Positions 1 to 9,603 of a stretch of DNA of 21,324 nt are shown here, piece after piece. Below the pieces are notes generated by a model. The model was not told the origin of the DNA, did not search any database, and saw only the letters and a program-made list of their open reading frames with translations. A program made the position numbers and the translations under genes. The stretch comes from Welwitschia mirabilis (Eukaryota; Gnetophyta; Gnetopsida; Welwitschiales), in assembly GCA_051453625.1 (NCBI GenBank), contig JBOZIK010000001.1, forward strand, positions 107,551,003 through 107,572,326, written 5' to 3'. How positions within the stretch are numbered: the stretch's first letter is position 1; the number at the start of each line of letters is the position of its first letter.

Positions 1-55
<55 letters not shown>

Positions 56-146
56 ACTATCGCTCACTCTCTTCTCACTCTCACTCTCAATATCACTCAC
101 TCACTCACTCATTCATACACACACGAAAAAAGAAAGAAAGAAAGAT
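1..146. repeat. Compound microsatellite, (CA)26 followed by CACT/TCAC and GAAA tracts
   Basis: The window opens with 26 uninterrupted CA dinucleotides (1-52). Imperfect CTCA/CACT repeats follow (about 60-123), then a short GAAA tract (about 125-145). The left edge is the window edge, so the true CA length may be greater. Uninterrupted CA repeats of this length are normally length-variable between individuals. Confidence 0.97.
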
Positions 147-747
147 TTGGTTTGATCCTCTAAAATAATGTGTTAAAGTTAAAAAGATATAACAACTTCA
201 AAAAGTTTTTTTTTTTTGCCTTGCTTTCCTTTATCAAGCTACTTTACCTAACATTATTTATTTTCTTTTTCTATGACGTTTTACCAATCTCGATGATTTA
301 AAAAGCTTGACTAATTATTTTATGAGAATATGTTTTTTCCTTAAAGTTTTTCCCTATTCTCTTTTTTTAAGATTTTTTAATAGAATTTGTTTTGTTTGTT
401 TGTTTTAATTTATTTGTAGTTTATATTTTTTCCTCAATTTTGTTTATGAATGTTTTATAATGGCATAAACATAGAATCTTTTTTATTTTTTTAACTTTTT
501 TAAAAGGGAGGAGGCATGAGCTATGGGGGTTTGGAAAAAATATTTCATTAAAGTAATAGAGATGTATAAAAGAGTCTATAGAGAAAGATGAGGAGAAACC
601 TTCAAGAATCTTACCTTAGTAACATGGCTCTTTCACATAAAATAAACACAGCAAAGACAGATAAGATTAAAAAAAAGAATCAACCAAACAAAACTATAGA
701 AAATCAAAAAATAAAATAATATAGAAAAAAATAATCAATTTTGAGAT
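147..747. other. AT-rich DNA without recognisable gene
   Basis: There is no coding frame or repeat I recognise. A run of 12 T at 206-217 would be a poly(A) tail read on the minus strand. It lies about 1.8 kb beyond the LINE reverse transcriptase at 1990-2790, the right distance for a plant L1-like 3' end, so this stretch may be the LINE's C-terminal part and 3' untranslated region. That link is inference. The rest is T-rich and A-rich sequence. Confidence 0.4.
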
Positions 748-1989
748 CTATGTTCCATCCAAGTACTTATCAAAAGATTTAAATATTGAGCCTCTAAAAG
801 AATTTTCTAGTTTTATGCCATTAGTTGAAGTTAAGTCATAGAAAAATATTTGAAAATGATATCTCCCAAATAAATTCTTGCATTGGAATCTTGAAACATC
901 TTGAAGCATCTTATCTTTCAAATAAAGATTAAAAGTGCCCAAACAATTTGACATTTTCCTCATTTCATTATCAATAACCCTATTGTAGATCACTTGAAAA
1001 GTTAATCCAAGATATTGAAAGTTACATTGTAAATAATGCAGTTAAATTTTGAGTTCAAATACATTTAGACCAAAAATATCAGAAAGATTTAGCACATCCA
1101 CATAATGGGAATGACCTTCTTGTTGTAAAGGTGTTGTAAATGTTTACCCAAAGGAAGGTCCTAGTGAGAAAGTGACCATATAAAAATATTAACATTGGGA
1201 TAGTTTAAAGCATTCTATATTCTTTTAAAAATATTTTGTTAATTAATAATGTTGTTTAATCACCATTTTGCCAAAATCTTAATTCAATTAACTCTCTAAT
1301 AAATTTAATCCATGAAACTCATAAATTATATGGGAACTTAATCAACTATCCAGAAAGATTGCAATCACATTTAAACATGAGAGCGACCAAAAGTAAGCAT
1401 AACATGATCATTCCAAAGTTTAAAATCACTATAAAAGATAAAACCCTTTTCCTTCATAGTATTAACTCATATACTATGAACATGCCATATATTAAAAATA
1501 ATATTATGCAAAACTAGAAGTCTAGAAATTATAAAGTAATTACAAGGTAATAAATGAATTCTTAACCAAGATCTTTACTTTAACCAGGATTCTGATTAAA
1601 TCTGAAGGGAAATAGACCTACCTATATTATTAACTTTTAATTAAATAAAATATAAATAGGATTGAAAATATTTTATGGCCACTTCACCTACTTAGAGACC
1701 ACTTATAATCATAGCTTAAAAATTTCTTTCCAATCTTGAGAACTAAAAGAAGCACAAATGACCATTTGAATGGTAAGCGCAAGACCTTGCTTATGTAGAT
1801 ATAGAATTCTAAAATTATCAAACCTAATTGGGGAAAAACATTTTTCCTAAGTGCAAGACCTTGCTTATGTAGATTGAGTATGCCATAAAAAATTAGAAAG
1901 CATGGATTTGCACTTATAAACAGCATTCTCTAAAGAAATCATACAGCTTGAAAAGTAAACTAGAATAGCTAAAATTAAAGAATGTGTTT
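748..1989 (-). other. Probable 3' portion of the decayed LINE; no domain readable
   Basis: This is the DNA downstream, on the minus strand, of the LINE reverse transcriptase. In plant L1-like elements this position holds the C-terminal part of ORF2 (thumb region, zinc-finger-like segment, sometimes RNase H), but I could not read any of those motifs. Two short minus-strand open frames (748-993 and 1684-1926) fall here. The first has a stretch L-T-S-T-N-G-I that superficially resembles an FHA-domain signature, which I do not accept as such. The second spans a 22-bp exact repeat. Assignment to the LINE rests only on position and orientation. Confidence 0.35.
1779..1874. repeat. Exact 22-bp direct repeat, copies at 1779-1800 and 1853-1874
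   Basis: The 22 bases beginning GCAAGACCTTGC and ending TATGTAGAT occur twice, 74 bp apart and without a mismatch. The DNA around them is otherwise unique and decayed. Each copy contains a small inverted pair, GCAAG then CTTGC, with a 2-nt loop. An exact match here suggests a fairly recent local duplication or patch conversion. Confidence 0.85.
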
Positions 1990-2797
1990 TACTAATACTT
2001 AATGACTTGCTAAGGTTAATGATTTATTATGCCATTTATTCATTTTATTTTAATATTATAAAGCATAGACTTCAAATAAAGATCTTAAAAATCTATAAGA
2101 AAATCAAAATTTTTTAGCATTTTAAGCAGTTCCTTTAGTTGAATTTAAGTAATTTGCATATCTAAACTATGATCAGTGAGAGTTTATTTCTAGTTGATAA
2201 TAATCTTAAACTTATTACAATTAATTTTAAAAGTATAATCTACATACAATATTTTAATAGAAAACTTGACAGCATTGATATTACTATTTGTATGTTGTAA
2301 TATTAAAAAAGTATCATTAGCATACTAGTTAAAAAGAAGAAATTTTTTTCTACTTTGTAAATTAATTTCTTATAATAAATCATCATTCTTAAGCTATCTA
2401 AGCAAGTGAGCTAAACTAGCTAAAGATATAGTATACAAATAAGGAAAAAAAGGGAAGCAATATTGAATAGATCATTTCAGAGAAAAGGTCTTACATCCAA
2501 TTCCATTCTGTGAAAAAATAGTAGATGCATTAGGGGAAAAAAGGCTTGACATCTCAAATAAATTAATTACTTAATTGTAAGTTATTCAAATATTAAAATA
2601 ATACTTCTAGATTATTCTATCATAAGCCTTCAAAAAATTCAATTTAATAATTGATGATTTACTACAATAATTAGAATTCCATTTAAGACCTTCAATGGAA
2701 GTCAAAACATTTGTAAGAATATATCATGTTAAAAGTCCTTTTTCCTTGAAGAAATTAATACCCCATGTTCATTATCATTAATGGTAACTATTATGCT
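1990..2797 (-). pseudogene. Decayed non-LTR retrotransposon (L1-like LINE) reverse transcriptase, truncated
   Basis: This is a remnant of a LINE ORF2 reverse transcriptase, the enzyme that copies LINE RNA at the nicked chromosomal target. Reading the minus strand with stops tolerated, the motifs appear in family order. They are FFKEKGLLT then LTNVLTSIEGLKW (about 2690-2765; family form is like AFIKGR..DNIL), KSSIIKLNFLKAYDR (about 2616-2660; family LKLDFEKAYDRV), an NGI...F segment, SIQYCFPFFSLF (2437-2471; family RGLRQGDPLSPLLF), YANDTFLIL (YAND codons at 2313-2324; family YADDTLLFL with the catalytic Asp pair), and FKINCNKFKIIIN (2193-2230; family LKINxxKSxxxGIN). The catalytic YADD has become YAND, and several stops and frame shifts are present, so it is dead. 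Its N-terminal half (endonuclease, ORF1) is missing because the frame stops at the copia LTR at 2798. The family motifs are known; the element name is not. Confidence 0.85.
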
Positions 2798-3192
2798 TGT
2801 TAAGAATGTAAATTTCTACTCAAGAGGTATGACCTTATCGAACTAATCATATTTAGTACGAAGAGTCACATTTATTATGAAATTTCATGATAACTGTTCA
2901 ACATGGTTATAACATAGGTAAAGGAGAAGTTATGGACATGCATAGGAGTTACACAAGTATATTGATTTCTTAATAAGCTAGTCTATCCCCCTAGTTGATT
3001 GAACATTGAAGGTACTATAACTTGATTGTTTCATCTGTAAAGCCTTGTGTTTAATGTGGGAATATTTTCTTTTATTAATGAGGAATAAAGCGTGTATTTC
3101 TTCTTAAATAGATGAATGTACATTTTCAATTCTTTTTGATGTCTAATTTGCTATTAAAATATTTATTCTAATTTTGCTAATGAATTCTTACA
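2798..3192 (+). mobile_element. Ty1/copia-type left LTR
   Basis: This is a 395-bp LTR bounded by TGTTAAGAAT at the left and ATTCTTACA at the right. The two ends are near-perfect inverted copies of each other, with the TG...CA termini of LTR elements. Two bases after its end lies a primer-binding site for initiator tRNA-Met, which fixes it as the left LTR of an element on the plus strand and not a solo LTR. I found no second copy of this LTR in the window, so the right half is lost or outside. The LTR starts exactly where the LINE reverse transcriptase becomes unreadable, so it most likely inserted into the LINE. Confidence 0.75.
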
Positions 3193-3194
3193 AT

Positions 3195-3206
3195 TGGTAT
3201 TAGATC
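3195..3206 (+). other. Copia primer-binding site (initiator tRNA-Met)
   Basis: TGGTATTAGATC matches the plant copia primer-binding site TGGTATCAGAGC at 10 of 12 positions. It lies two bases downstream of the LTR terminus, as is usual. Here the 3' end of initiator tRNA-Met would prime minus-strand DNA synthesis. Confidence 0.8.
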
Positions 3207-3913
3207 AATGATGATAGCAAATTACCATCTTTTAAATATTCCAAAATAAAAGATAATAGAAAAGCCAATTTCACAAATAAATACATGAATTTCATTAAGA
3301 TTAATCCACGGACACAGAAGCCATAAAATGATAGTACAAACAAGGATGCTACATGAAAATGAAAAATATTTAGTTAGAAATTAGGAGAGATATTTCACTT
3401 CACATTAGAGCTCATTTGTATCAAGAGTCACATGGGAATAAGAACCCCATGGAAAAGGATTAAGTGGATTTGGAAGTATCTCCCCTTTTTCATCACTAGG
3501 GGGTAAATACTTAAGGGTAATTAATATGCTATAACAATGGTATAGAAAAGTAATAGTACATTTTAGATAATTGACCAAATACTTCTTCAATACTTAACAT
3601 AAGTGATAGAAGGAAAACAAATCCTTCTTGACCATCATAAGCCTCTTTAGAGATTAATTCAACAGTCATTTCAAATTATTAGTCTTAGCGTATTTTTGAA
3701 CTAGGATCATAAGTATCACCTTAAACTATATTTGATTGTCTAAAGAGATTGGTTTTTCAAATTAAGATAATCCAAATAAACCTATAAAAAGGCCAAAAAT
3801 GATTATGACCAAGGAAAGTTCCACTAATAAGTAAATAGGTAAAGAAAGGGATTACTTCTAATAATTAGAGATTACTGTCTAATGAATCATGTTGATGCAT
3901 CTTATGATAATCC
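3207..3913 (+). mobile_element. Remnant of copia internal region, interrupted
   Basis: This 0.7-kb stretch follows the copia primer-binding site and should hold the leader and the start of gag. No gag frame longer than a few dozen codons survives, and I cannot name a domain. A 61-codon open frame on the minus strand (3405-3590) has no family I recognise. The stretch ends at the left terminus of gypsy-like element 1 at 3914. Either element 1 inserted into this copia copy, or the copia element was already truncated. No target duplication around element 1 could be recognised to decide. Confidence 0.5.
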
Positions 3914-5232
3914 TATTAACATGTGAAAATTGACATTTAGACCAAGTATAATTAATCAATTTAGCTTAGTTAAAGACATTAAAAGAGTTGTTTTATCATA
4001 AAGTTTTGTGTTTAATCCTTTTTCATAAAATTTTTAAATTTATGCTCTTTTTCATGATAATTTTAGATTTTTTGCTACATTTGGAAGAATAATCTAAAGT
4101 TTAAAAGAAAATGATCAAAAAACACTAGTGTCACTATGTTAGCCATTAATACCACTAATCTTCATGAAAATTGATCACATTTCAGTTGTGAACTTAAGTA
4201 GTTATCACATCAAAATCAATTGAGGACTTCAATGATATGACAATATTGTAACCAACACGTGATAATGATAAATGTGATGACATTGGAAATAGTAATAAAA
4301 CTAGTTAGTGAGGCATCACAATATAAACTTCACATGTTGGACTCATCATAGTAACCTCTACCTAACATAAGAAGACAACTTCCATCTAAAGCTACATGCT
4401 AAATATTATAACTATCCAAACTGTAACTGCCACTAACCACTATAAGCTAAAGAATCCTAATTCTTTCCTCACCTATAAAGAGGCTCTAAGATCTCATTTG
4501 TAAATAACTTTAGCTAGTGAAAAATAGGTATAACCCTGAATGCATAAAGTTGACATGGCATTTTGAGATCCTCCTTTAGGAGCAAGCTAGATTTGATTTT
4601 ATACCTTCTTTACTTTGATCCTTCAATGTAATGTATTTATTATTTTAATATAAAAGTAGTTTTTCATTCTTTGATTTCTAGTGCATAGAAGCTTGTAATT
4701 TTAATTCTTAGATGAAACAACATTATTAAATTTTTTTCATTTACTAAGTGAGTTTCTTGAATTTAATTTTGAGATTTGTAGTTACTATTGTTTAATGGAT
4801 CTTATCCATAGTGGTTCATATTTTTCATGCTTATGAAGGGCTATGAAGAATTAGAAGGACTGAGTAATTCATTAATCTTTATGTGGTAAATGAGATTATG
4901 TCATCACAACCTAAGCCTTAAAATAACTTAATAAAGTTATGATTATTTCAAGAAATTATAGAACATTATTAAAGTAAATGTTTTCTAGGTTAAACAATTT
5001 AACCTAGAACTCTAGAGTTATTTTACCTTCTTACTTTATTAACCAAGTTCAAATTCATTATAAATCTCATTGTTTGTTTCTATTTTGAGTTATTAGAGAT
5101 TAGAGAACATTGTGTTGCCCTGTCTAATATTACCTTGATTTATTCCTACGAAAGAATGATACTAGATACTAACTTGGTTTTTGTTAATGTTTTCATTTAC
5201 TATAATGGATCGACATTTAGTATGTAAATAGA
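3914..5232 (+). repeat. Left LTR of element 1
   Basis: It matches 9642-10983 collinearly over its whole length, with scattered substitutions and small gaps. It begins TATTAACATG where the right copy has TGTTAACATG, so the terminal TG has decayed to TA. Clear anchor blocks shared with the right LTR are the first 80 bp, the block around 4388-4520 containing the TATA box, the AATGGATCTT block near 4795, and the AGAGAACATTGT block near 5102. The right end is uncertain by about 20 bp: a CA lies at 5214-5215, but similarity to the right LTR continues to about 5230. Confidence 0.82.
4474..4480 (+). promoter_or_regulatory. TATA box of left LTR (element 1)
   Basis: CCTATAAAG lies about 560 bp into the LTR, in its best-conserved block. 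The same motif appears as CCTATAAAAGGG at the matching place in the right LTR and as CCTATAAAT in the LTR of element 2. This is the likely start of the R region, transcribing the element to the right. Confidence 0.65.
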
Positions 5233-5235
5233 TTT

Positions 5236-5254
5236 TAATGTTGTTACTGAGGAT
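5236..5254 (+). other. Decayed primer-binding site (tRNA-Asp type), element 1
   Basis: The 19 bases TAATGTTGTTACTGAGGAT align without a gap to the plant gypsy primer-binding site TGGCGCCGTTGCCGGGGAT, the complement of the tRNA-Asp 3' end. All eight differences are C-to-T or G-to-A. The site lies just after the left LTR, and the flanking bases (AAATAG before, and GACATAGT after) match those around the primer-binding site of element 2. Recognition comes from family knowledge plus this positional agreement. Confidence 0.8.
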
Positions 5255-5535
5255 ATTGACATAGTATCTTTTCAAAAGGAGCATAAATTTTCTTTTTTAC
5301 AATTTTTTATCTGAGATTTTAAGTTTTCTAGTGGTTGATATTAGTCCTTTCTAGTGATACCTGAACTAGTCCTTTTTATTTTGAGTATTTCTTTCTTTTT
5401 TTCCTCTTTTGAGTAGTGAGTATTGGTCCATTTCTAGTGATACTAAAAATAGTCCTTTTTAGAGAGTTGCTTTAACCTAAAAAACATTTTCATATTACAT
5501 ATTTTTTATTATAGATCTAATAATTTTTCTATAGG
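5255..5535 (+). other. Leader (5' untranslated) region of element 1
   Basis: T-rich sequence between primer-binding site and first coding remnant. It holds a degenerate direct duplication of about 39 bp (5341-5379 and 5423-5461) with the shared core TTTCTAGTGATAC and a following TAGTCCTTTTTA. The leader of element 2 is also T-rich and contains one ACTAGTCCTAT. Confidence 0.6.
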
Positions 5536-5580
5536 TTGCACCCAAAACAAGGACTATAAAAGGCAAAGAACTAGCATAAA
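5536..5580 (+). pseudogene. Start of a decayed gag-like reading frame (element 1)
   Basis: After a TTG that may replace an ATG at 5536-5538, the frame reads APKTRTIKGKELA and then meets a stop at 5578. This looks like the basic N-terminus of a retrotransposon ORF. A similar A-rich block is found at 17584-17615 in element 2 at nearly the same distance from its primer-binding site (338 bp against 300 bp), supporting a shared ORF start. A pyrimidine-rich stretch ending in AG lies just before it, so an intron acceptor is an alternative reading. Confidence 0.4.
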
Positions 5581-6920
5581 ACGCAATTTTTTTAATGTTT
5601 TTTTTTAGTTTTACCAGATTTTTATATTAATAATAGTTTTTAGTTTTGTTACATTTAGGTTTTCATAATAAATTTCTAAAAATAAAAAAAAAGTAGGGTT
5701 TTTTTTATAAGTACCATTACATTTCATCCCACAGTAGTTTCATTTTTTTACTATTCATTTTCTATGTCTTGTAATATCAATTTGCATAGTTAAGAACATG
5801 TTGGCTCTCGTTTTTAAGCTATTTCTCTAAAACTAAATAGTACTCCTATGAATAATAACTAGTATAGCCACCTTTTCTATGAAGTTTTTGCTTAAATTTT
5901 ACATAAGACTTCTTTTAGACATCTTAAACTATTTTTTATATTGAGTTGTTTTACAAAACTTAAAAAATTATGAAAAGTAATGTTATAGTAAATTTTATTA
6001 ATCATTTTTAAAACTGAACATGCATTAGAAACATGATCTGTTTGGTAGAATGTATAAAATACCTTTCAAACTCTATTATATCTATGGGAACTATGAAAAT
6101 CCCTATAATTTTACTAATCATATTCAATCTAAACAAATTATAGGGAATTATATTTGACATAGGAAAATTTTAGTGGATGGCCTTTGACATGAATATAACA
6201 ACCCTGATCATTTTAAACCTTGAGATCCTTTTGACACTAAGCAAATCCTTGGAGAAGGTCTTCAAAGCCTAGAACCCCATCTATGTATAAATTCTTTATA
6301 TTCTTGGGTTTGAAAATCCTTATTCTGAACAAAAATAGTTTGATTTCATACCTTTCACCATTCCTCATAACCATTTTCCCTCATTACTTTATCCATTTTC
6401 TTCATTCTCTTATTCTTATCCTTTACCTCTCAAAACTCACCAACCTTCTTCATCTACTATGTTAAAGAAATCATTAAGAAAGTACTTGAAAATTGAAATT
6501 TAAATTATCTATAACCATGAACAAAATCTTAAGCAAAATTCCTCCTCCTTAAGCATCTTGAATAAGTTACCAAAATTCTCCAACAAATTCTCTCTTCTAT
6601 CAACCATTATAAACCTGAGAATCAATTTGAGCTTAACCAACAAGAAGAGGAAAACATTTTTACATTTCACAAACCTAATCCTAGGAGTTCTAGAAACATT
6701 AAAAAGATTAATGATAGTAAAGCATATGATACCCAAGCCATATCCTTTAGGAGTAAGAAAGAAACCAAGGAGGGAACTCATGAGGACCTTGATTTTAAAA
6801 ATTCACTAGAAAGTAAATGATCATTTATGAAGAAGCTATAATTTAGTAAAGAATAAAACATATTAGATGATGAACAAGTAACCATTTAATGAAGGCTATA
6901 CCTTTGAGAGTTATACAATA
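5581..6920 (+). other. Element 1 internal region, unreadable part
   Basis: No domain is readable. The part from about 6340 is collinear with 18360 onward in element 2: shared C/T-rich blocks such as CTCAAAACTCACCAACC, and AATGATAGTAAA followed by AGTAAGAAAGAAA. Short open frames on both strands here (6283-6465, 6509-6781, 6558-6809) are not supported as genes. The last two overlap on opposite strands in the same low-GC DNA. Confidence 0.6.
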
Positions 6921-7106
6921 GAGGATGAATCCATAAGTTGCATTAATAAGAATGACAAAATCAAATAAGAAGCTTTCTTTTAATTACAACCATTGTCACA
7001 TGAGCAACTACATGAGGATAAATCCTCTTATAATCATAATAATAAGGATAACATTAATAAAGAGCCCATACAAGATCCATCCTATGATGAACCTTTGTCT
7101 CAATAA
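6921..7106 (+). pseudogene. Decayed acidic protein segment of element 1 (segment A)
   Basis: One plus-strand frame reads 61 codons with two internal stops (7th-codon-type decay, TAA where CAA is likely) and ends with a further stop. The readable parts are EDESISCINKNDKIK, then LQPLSHEQLHEDKSSYN, then NKDNINKEPIQDPSYDEP. It is rich in Asp, Glu, Lys and Asn. The same frame survives in element 2 as EDNIKEETIHDPS (18878-18919), so it was once coding. I cannot assign it to a named domain. Its place upstream of segment B suggests a gag-like or element-specific protein. Confidence 0.55.
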
Positions 7107-7607
7107 CTTTATAGGCTAGCTATTTCACTTTCATCTTTATTTTTGAATAAAGACTTAAACCTTAACGAATAACCCAATCTTATTAGCATTGAAATCATTT
7201 TTTGATAATTTACTTAATGAATATTCACTTATCAAGTGGTCTCTAATTCATCTTTGTCTTCACTTTAAATGATGTCTTATGTAAGTTATTAAAAAACACA
7301 AACAAGCTAAATAATGGACTATTTTTTACTTTAAGTACATAAATTTTTTCACATATACTGATGTTCTATCTAATTTTATAAAATCATGCATAAAAATATA
7401 CATGGATTCTATTCTAGTTCATAATTATTTACATAATTTTAATCCATAATTCAACCTTTGCATTCATCATCCTCTTTAGCCTTCATATATGCATCATATC
7501 AGAAAACACTTTTCCTTGAAATTTTTAGTTTAATTGAAAAATTGTAGATTATATTTTTCTTTAAAATTATATATAGGATAAGTAGGCTAATTATAATAAA
7601 ACCAATT
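7107..7607 (+). other. Element 1 internal region between protein segments
   Basis: Collinear with about 18920-19464 of element 2. Shared blocks include ATGATGTCTTA (7269 and 19127) and ATACATGGATTCT, matching ACATGGATTCT in element 2 (7400 and 19256). No uninterrupted frame is left; frameshifts prevent a clean join between segments A and B. Confidence 0.55.
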
Positions 7608-7841
7608 TTACTTGATGGTGTATCTCTCATATAACCAATCAAACACTATCACTTGTATAATGATTACTTTAAACCCTTTCACTTAAGAAATCCTAAATAG
7701 CATCCATATTATAAAATAGTCTATAATTGTTTTAAATCTTGTCACCCACCACTTCCAATATGGCACTACTTCATAAGATTCATAAACCACTTACCTCACC
7801 CATTATATCATGAGTTTATAATACTTACTGATCTTAGATAG
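7608..7841 (+). pseudogene. Decayed conserved protein segment of element 1 (segment B, HYHLYN...PPLP)
   Basis: A single plus-strand frame of 77 codons with two internal stops, closed by TAG at 7839-7841. Readable pieces are LLDGVSLI, PIKHYHLYNDYFKPFHLR, IVYNCFKSCHPPLPIWHY and FIRFINHLPHPLYHEF. Element 2 keeps the same frame at 19465-19653 with KHYHLYN, then YYPPLPL and FIRLINH at matching spacing. Agreement at the amino-acid level in two diverged copies indicates a former protein, rich in His, Tyr and aromatic residues. I do not recognise the family and see no protease, polymerase or zinc-knuckle motif in it. Confidence 0.6.
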
Positions 7842-9602
7842 TGAACTTTTTACATAAATAAGAATATGATATTTCTATTATTCTATTTTTTATTGAGATT
7901 AGTGAATCCTTTCTTTTTAATAGTAATTCATCTTTATCTTTGAGTACTTTTGTAAAGGCTTGCATTCATGTGATGTTTCTAATTTGGAGTTCAAAAAATA
8001 AATAATAGTTTTTATGCTTTCATGATGTATCTTTTTTTAAAGAATTTATGGGGATAAGATATTTCTTAATTGGGCTAATAAGTCAATGACCCCTATTATG
8101 TGCATAAAAAATGTATATGAGAAGTGAGATTAAAAGAAAAATAATATCTTTTCTCCAAAAGCACATTTCCATTTTTGAATAGTTTATGGGGTTTACTTAA
8201 CTACATCACAACTATATATTCTCATTGGAAATGCAACTCTAAAGATTTATTTGTGATACATTCAACTACTTAGAGTTTATTAATACTCACTAGTAATGCA
8301 ACACTAACTTCTTCATGTACAACACATCTAACTCCATTTGAAAAAGGTGCCATAACACTAAATGCTCAAAATGATCAAATGCTTAAAAGATGCTACTCAT
8401 TGTTATAGAAGGGAAAGATTAAAAATAAATTAAGGTAAAACTAAAGACTTCTTATGAATTTCTTGTTTTAACATTTAGTTCTTAAAGATCTTTTACTACT
8501 TTTTATTTGCATTAATTTATTTTATCAATAGCTTGCCTTGTTTTGACTTTAGCTCCATAATTAAATAAACCTTTTCTAGGCCATTATCTTAGGTTTTGAG
8601 TCTTATTTATTTATAGCATGCATGATAGAATAGTAGTGGCATTTTTATTTTTATTCATTTCATCATTTCACCTTGAATGCATTTACCCCCAGCTTTATAA
8701 GAAAGCATACTTAAATGTACATTGATATTTATTGTAATGGAACCCTTCCATTTGTCATGATAAAATTAAGTCAACCTAAAATCTCGTTATGACCAAAATT
8801 CTTTAATTTTACTAAATTTTTTTTCATCCTAAGCCTTCTTGTCATTTTATTACTTCATCCATTATGCTTCTCTAACAACTGTATTATTAGCTCTTTACCC
8901 TTCTAAATCCATGAGCATCTTTCATGTAAAACTAGCATTGCTGTGAGACCTCACTAGTGCCATTGTTATTTTCACCTAATTCATTCCATTCTTCTTCACA
9001 TAACCTTTTAGTTTGATCCACATTTACCTCAATTTATTAACATCTCATGATATTTCATAAAATCAAAATTTAACTTGTTTTTTAATTCTTTTTTCATCTC
9101 ATTTTAATACTTTCTTTGTCATTGTTTTTCTTCATCTTATTTACATTTCCACCTCTTATCCCTCTTAACTTTTCATCCTTCGTTTTTGTCATCTATAGTA
9201 ATTATGTTTTAAACATCATTACTTAGCAATTTCTCATAGATTTCCCTTCCACTTCATATATCGTTTATCATTTTCTTTTTTATTTTTTTACATCATAGCT
9301 TAGTTATATTACTTCATATATTTTTTATTTTAAATAAAATGGATCTTCATGAAGAATGCATTCTAAAAGGTTGACAACATGTTCTCAAATGTTGTATTTA
9401 ATTTTTGTATCTCTTAAATGTTTGAGGATAAAGTTTAGTTTTGATTCGGGGTATGGAATCTATTTTTCATAGAATTTTTCTAATTTTGATGCCTTAAGTC
9501 TTTAAAGCATTTATTAAAAAATTTTAAAAGATATATCAGTTTTCATACTCGAGTATTTTTTTTCTTAGACAAATTTTCTATGTTGATCATTTATCTATTA
9601 AC
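7842..9602 (+). other. Element 1 3' internal region, non-coding or unreadable
   Basis: The part up to about 9330 is collinear with 19654 to the window end. Strong shared blocks include GGCTTGCATTCA (7957 and 19819), TTCATGATGT followed by ATGGGGATA (8018 and 19878), and TCTAGGCCATTA (8574 and 20429). No reverse transcriptase, RNase H or integrase motif is readable. Long CT-rich stretches mark 8640-9340. The segment 9400-9602 resembles the region upstream of the polypurine tract in plant gypsy elements. Confidence 0.6.
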
Positions 9603-9603
9603 T

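Noticed and set aside
748-993. Minus-strand 81-codon frame with an FHA-like stretch (GRYHFQI then DLTSTNGI)
   Set aside because: The order resembles an FHA signature, but the spacing is too short, the core lacks the rest of the domain, and the frame sits where a LINE 3' part is expected. Treated as chance.
1684-1926. Minus-strand 80-codon open frame
   Set aside because: Could be a LINE C-terminal piece by position, but no LINE motif can be aligned and part of the frame is made of the 22-bp repeat.
3405-3590. Minus-strand 61-codon frame with a PPSDEKGE...NPLNPFPWG segment
   Set aside because: Looks slightly protein-like but has no family I recognise, no splice context and lies in the copia remnant on the opposite strand.
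6509-6809. Overlapping open frames on opposite strands
   Set aside because: Mutually exclusive frames in AT-rich DNA; only weak collinearity with element 2 at the nucleotide level, and frames are not conserved there.
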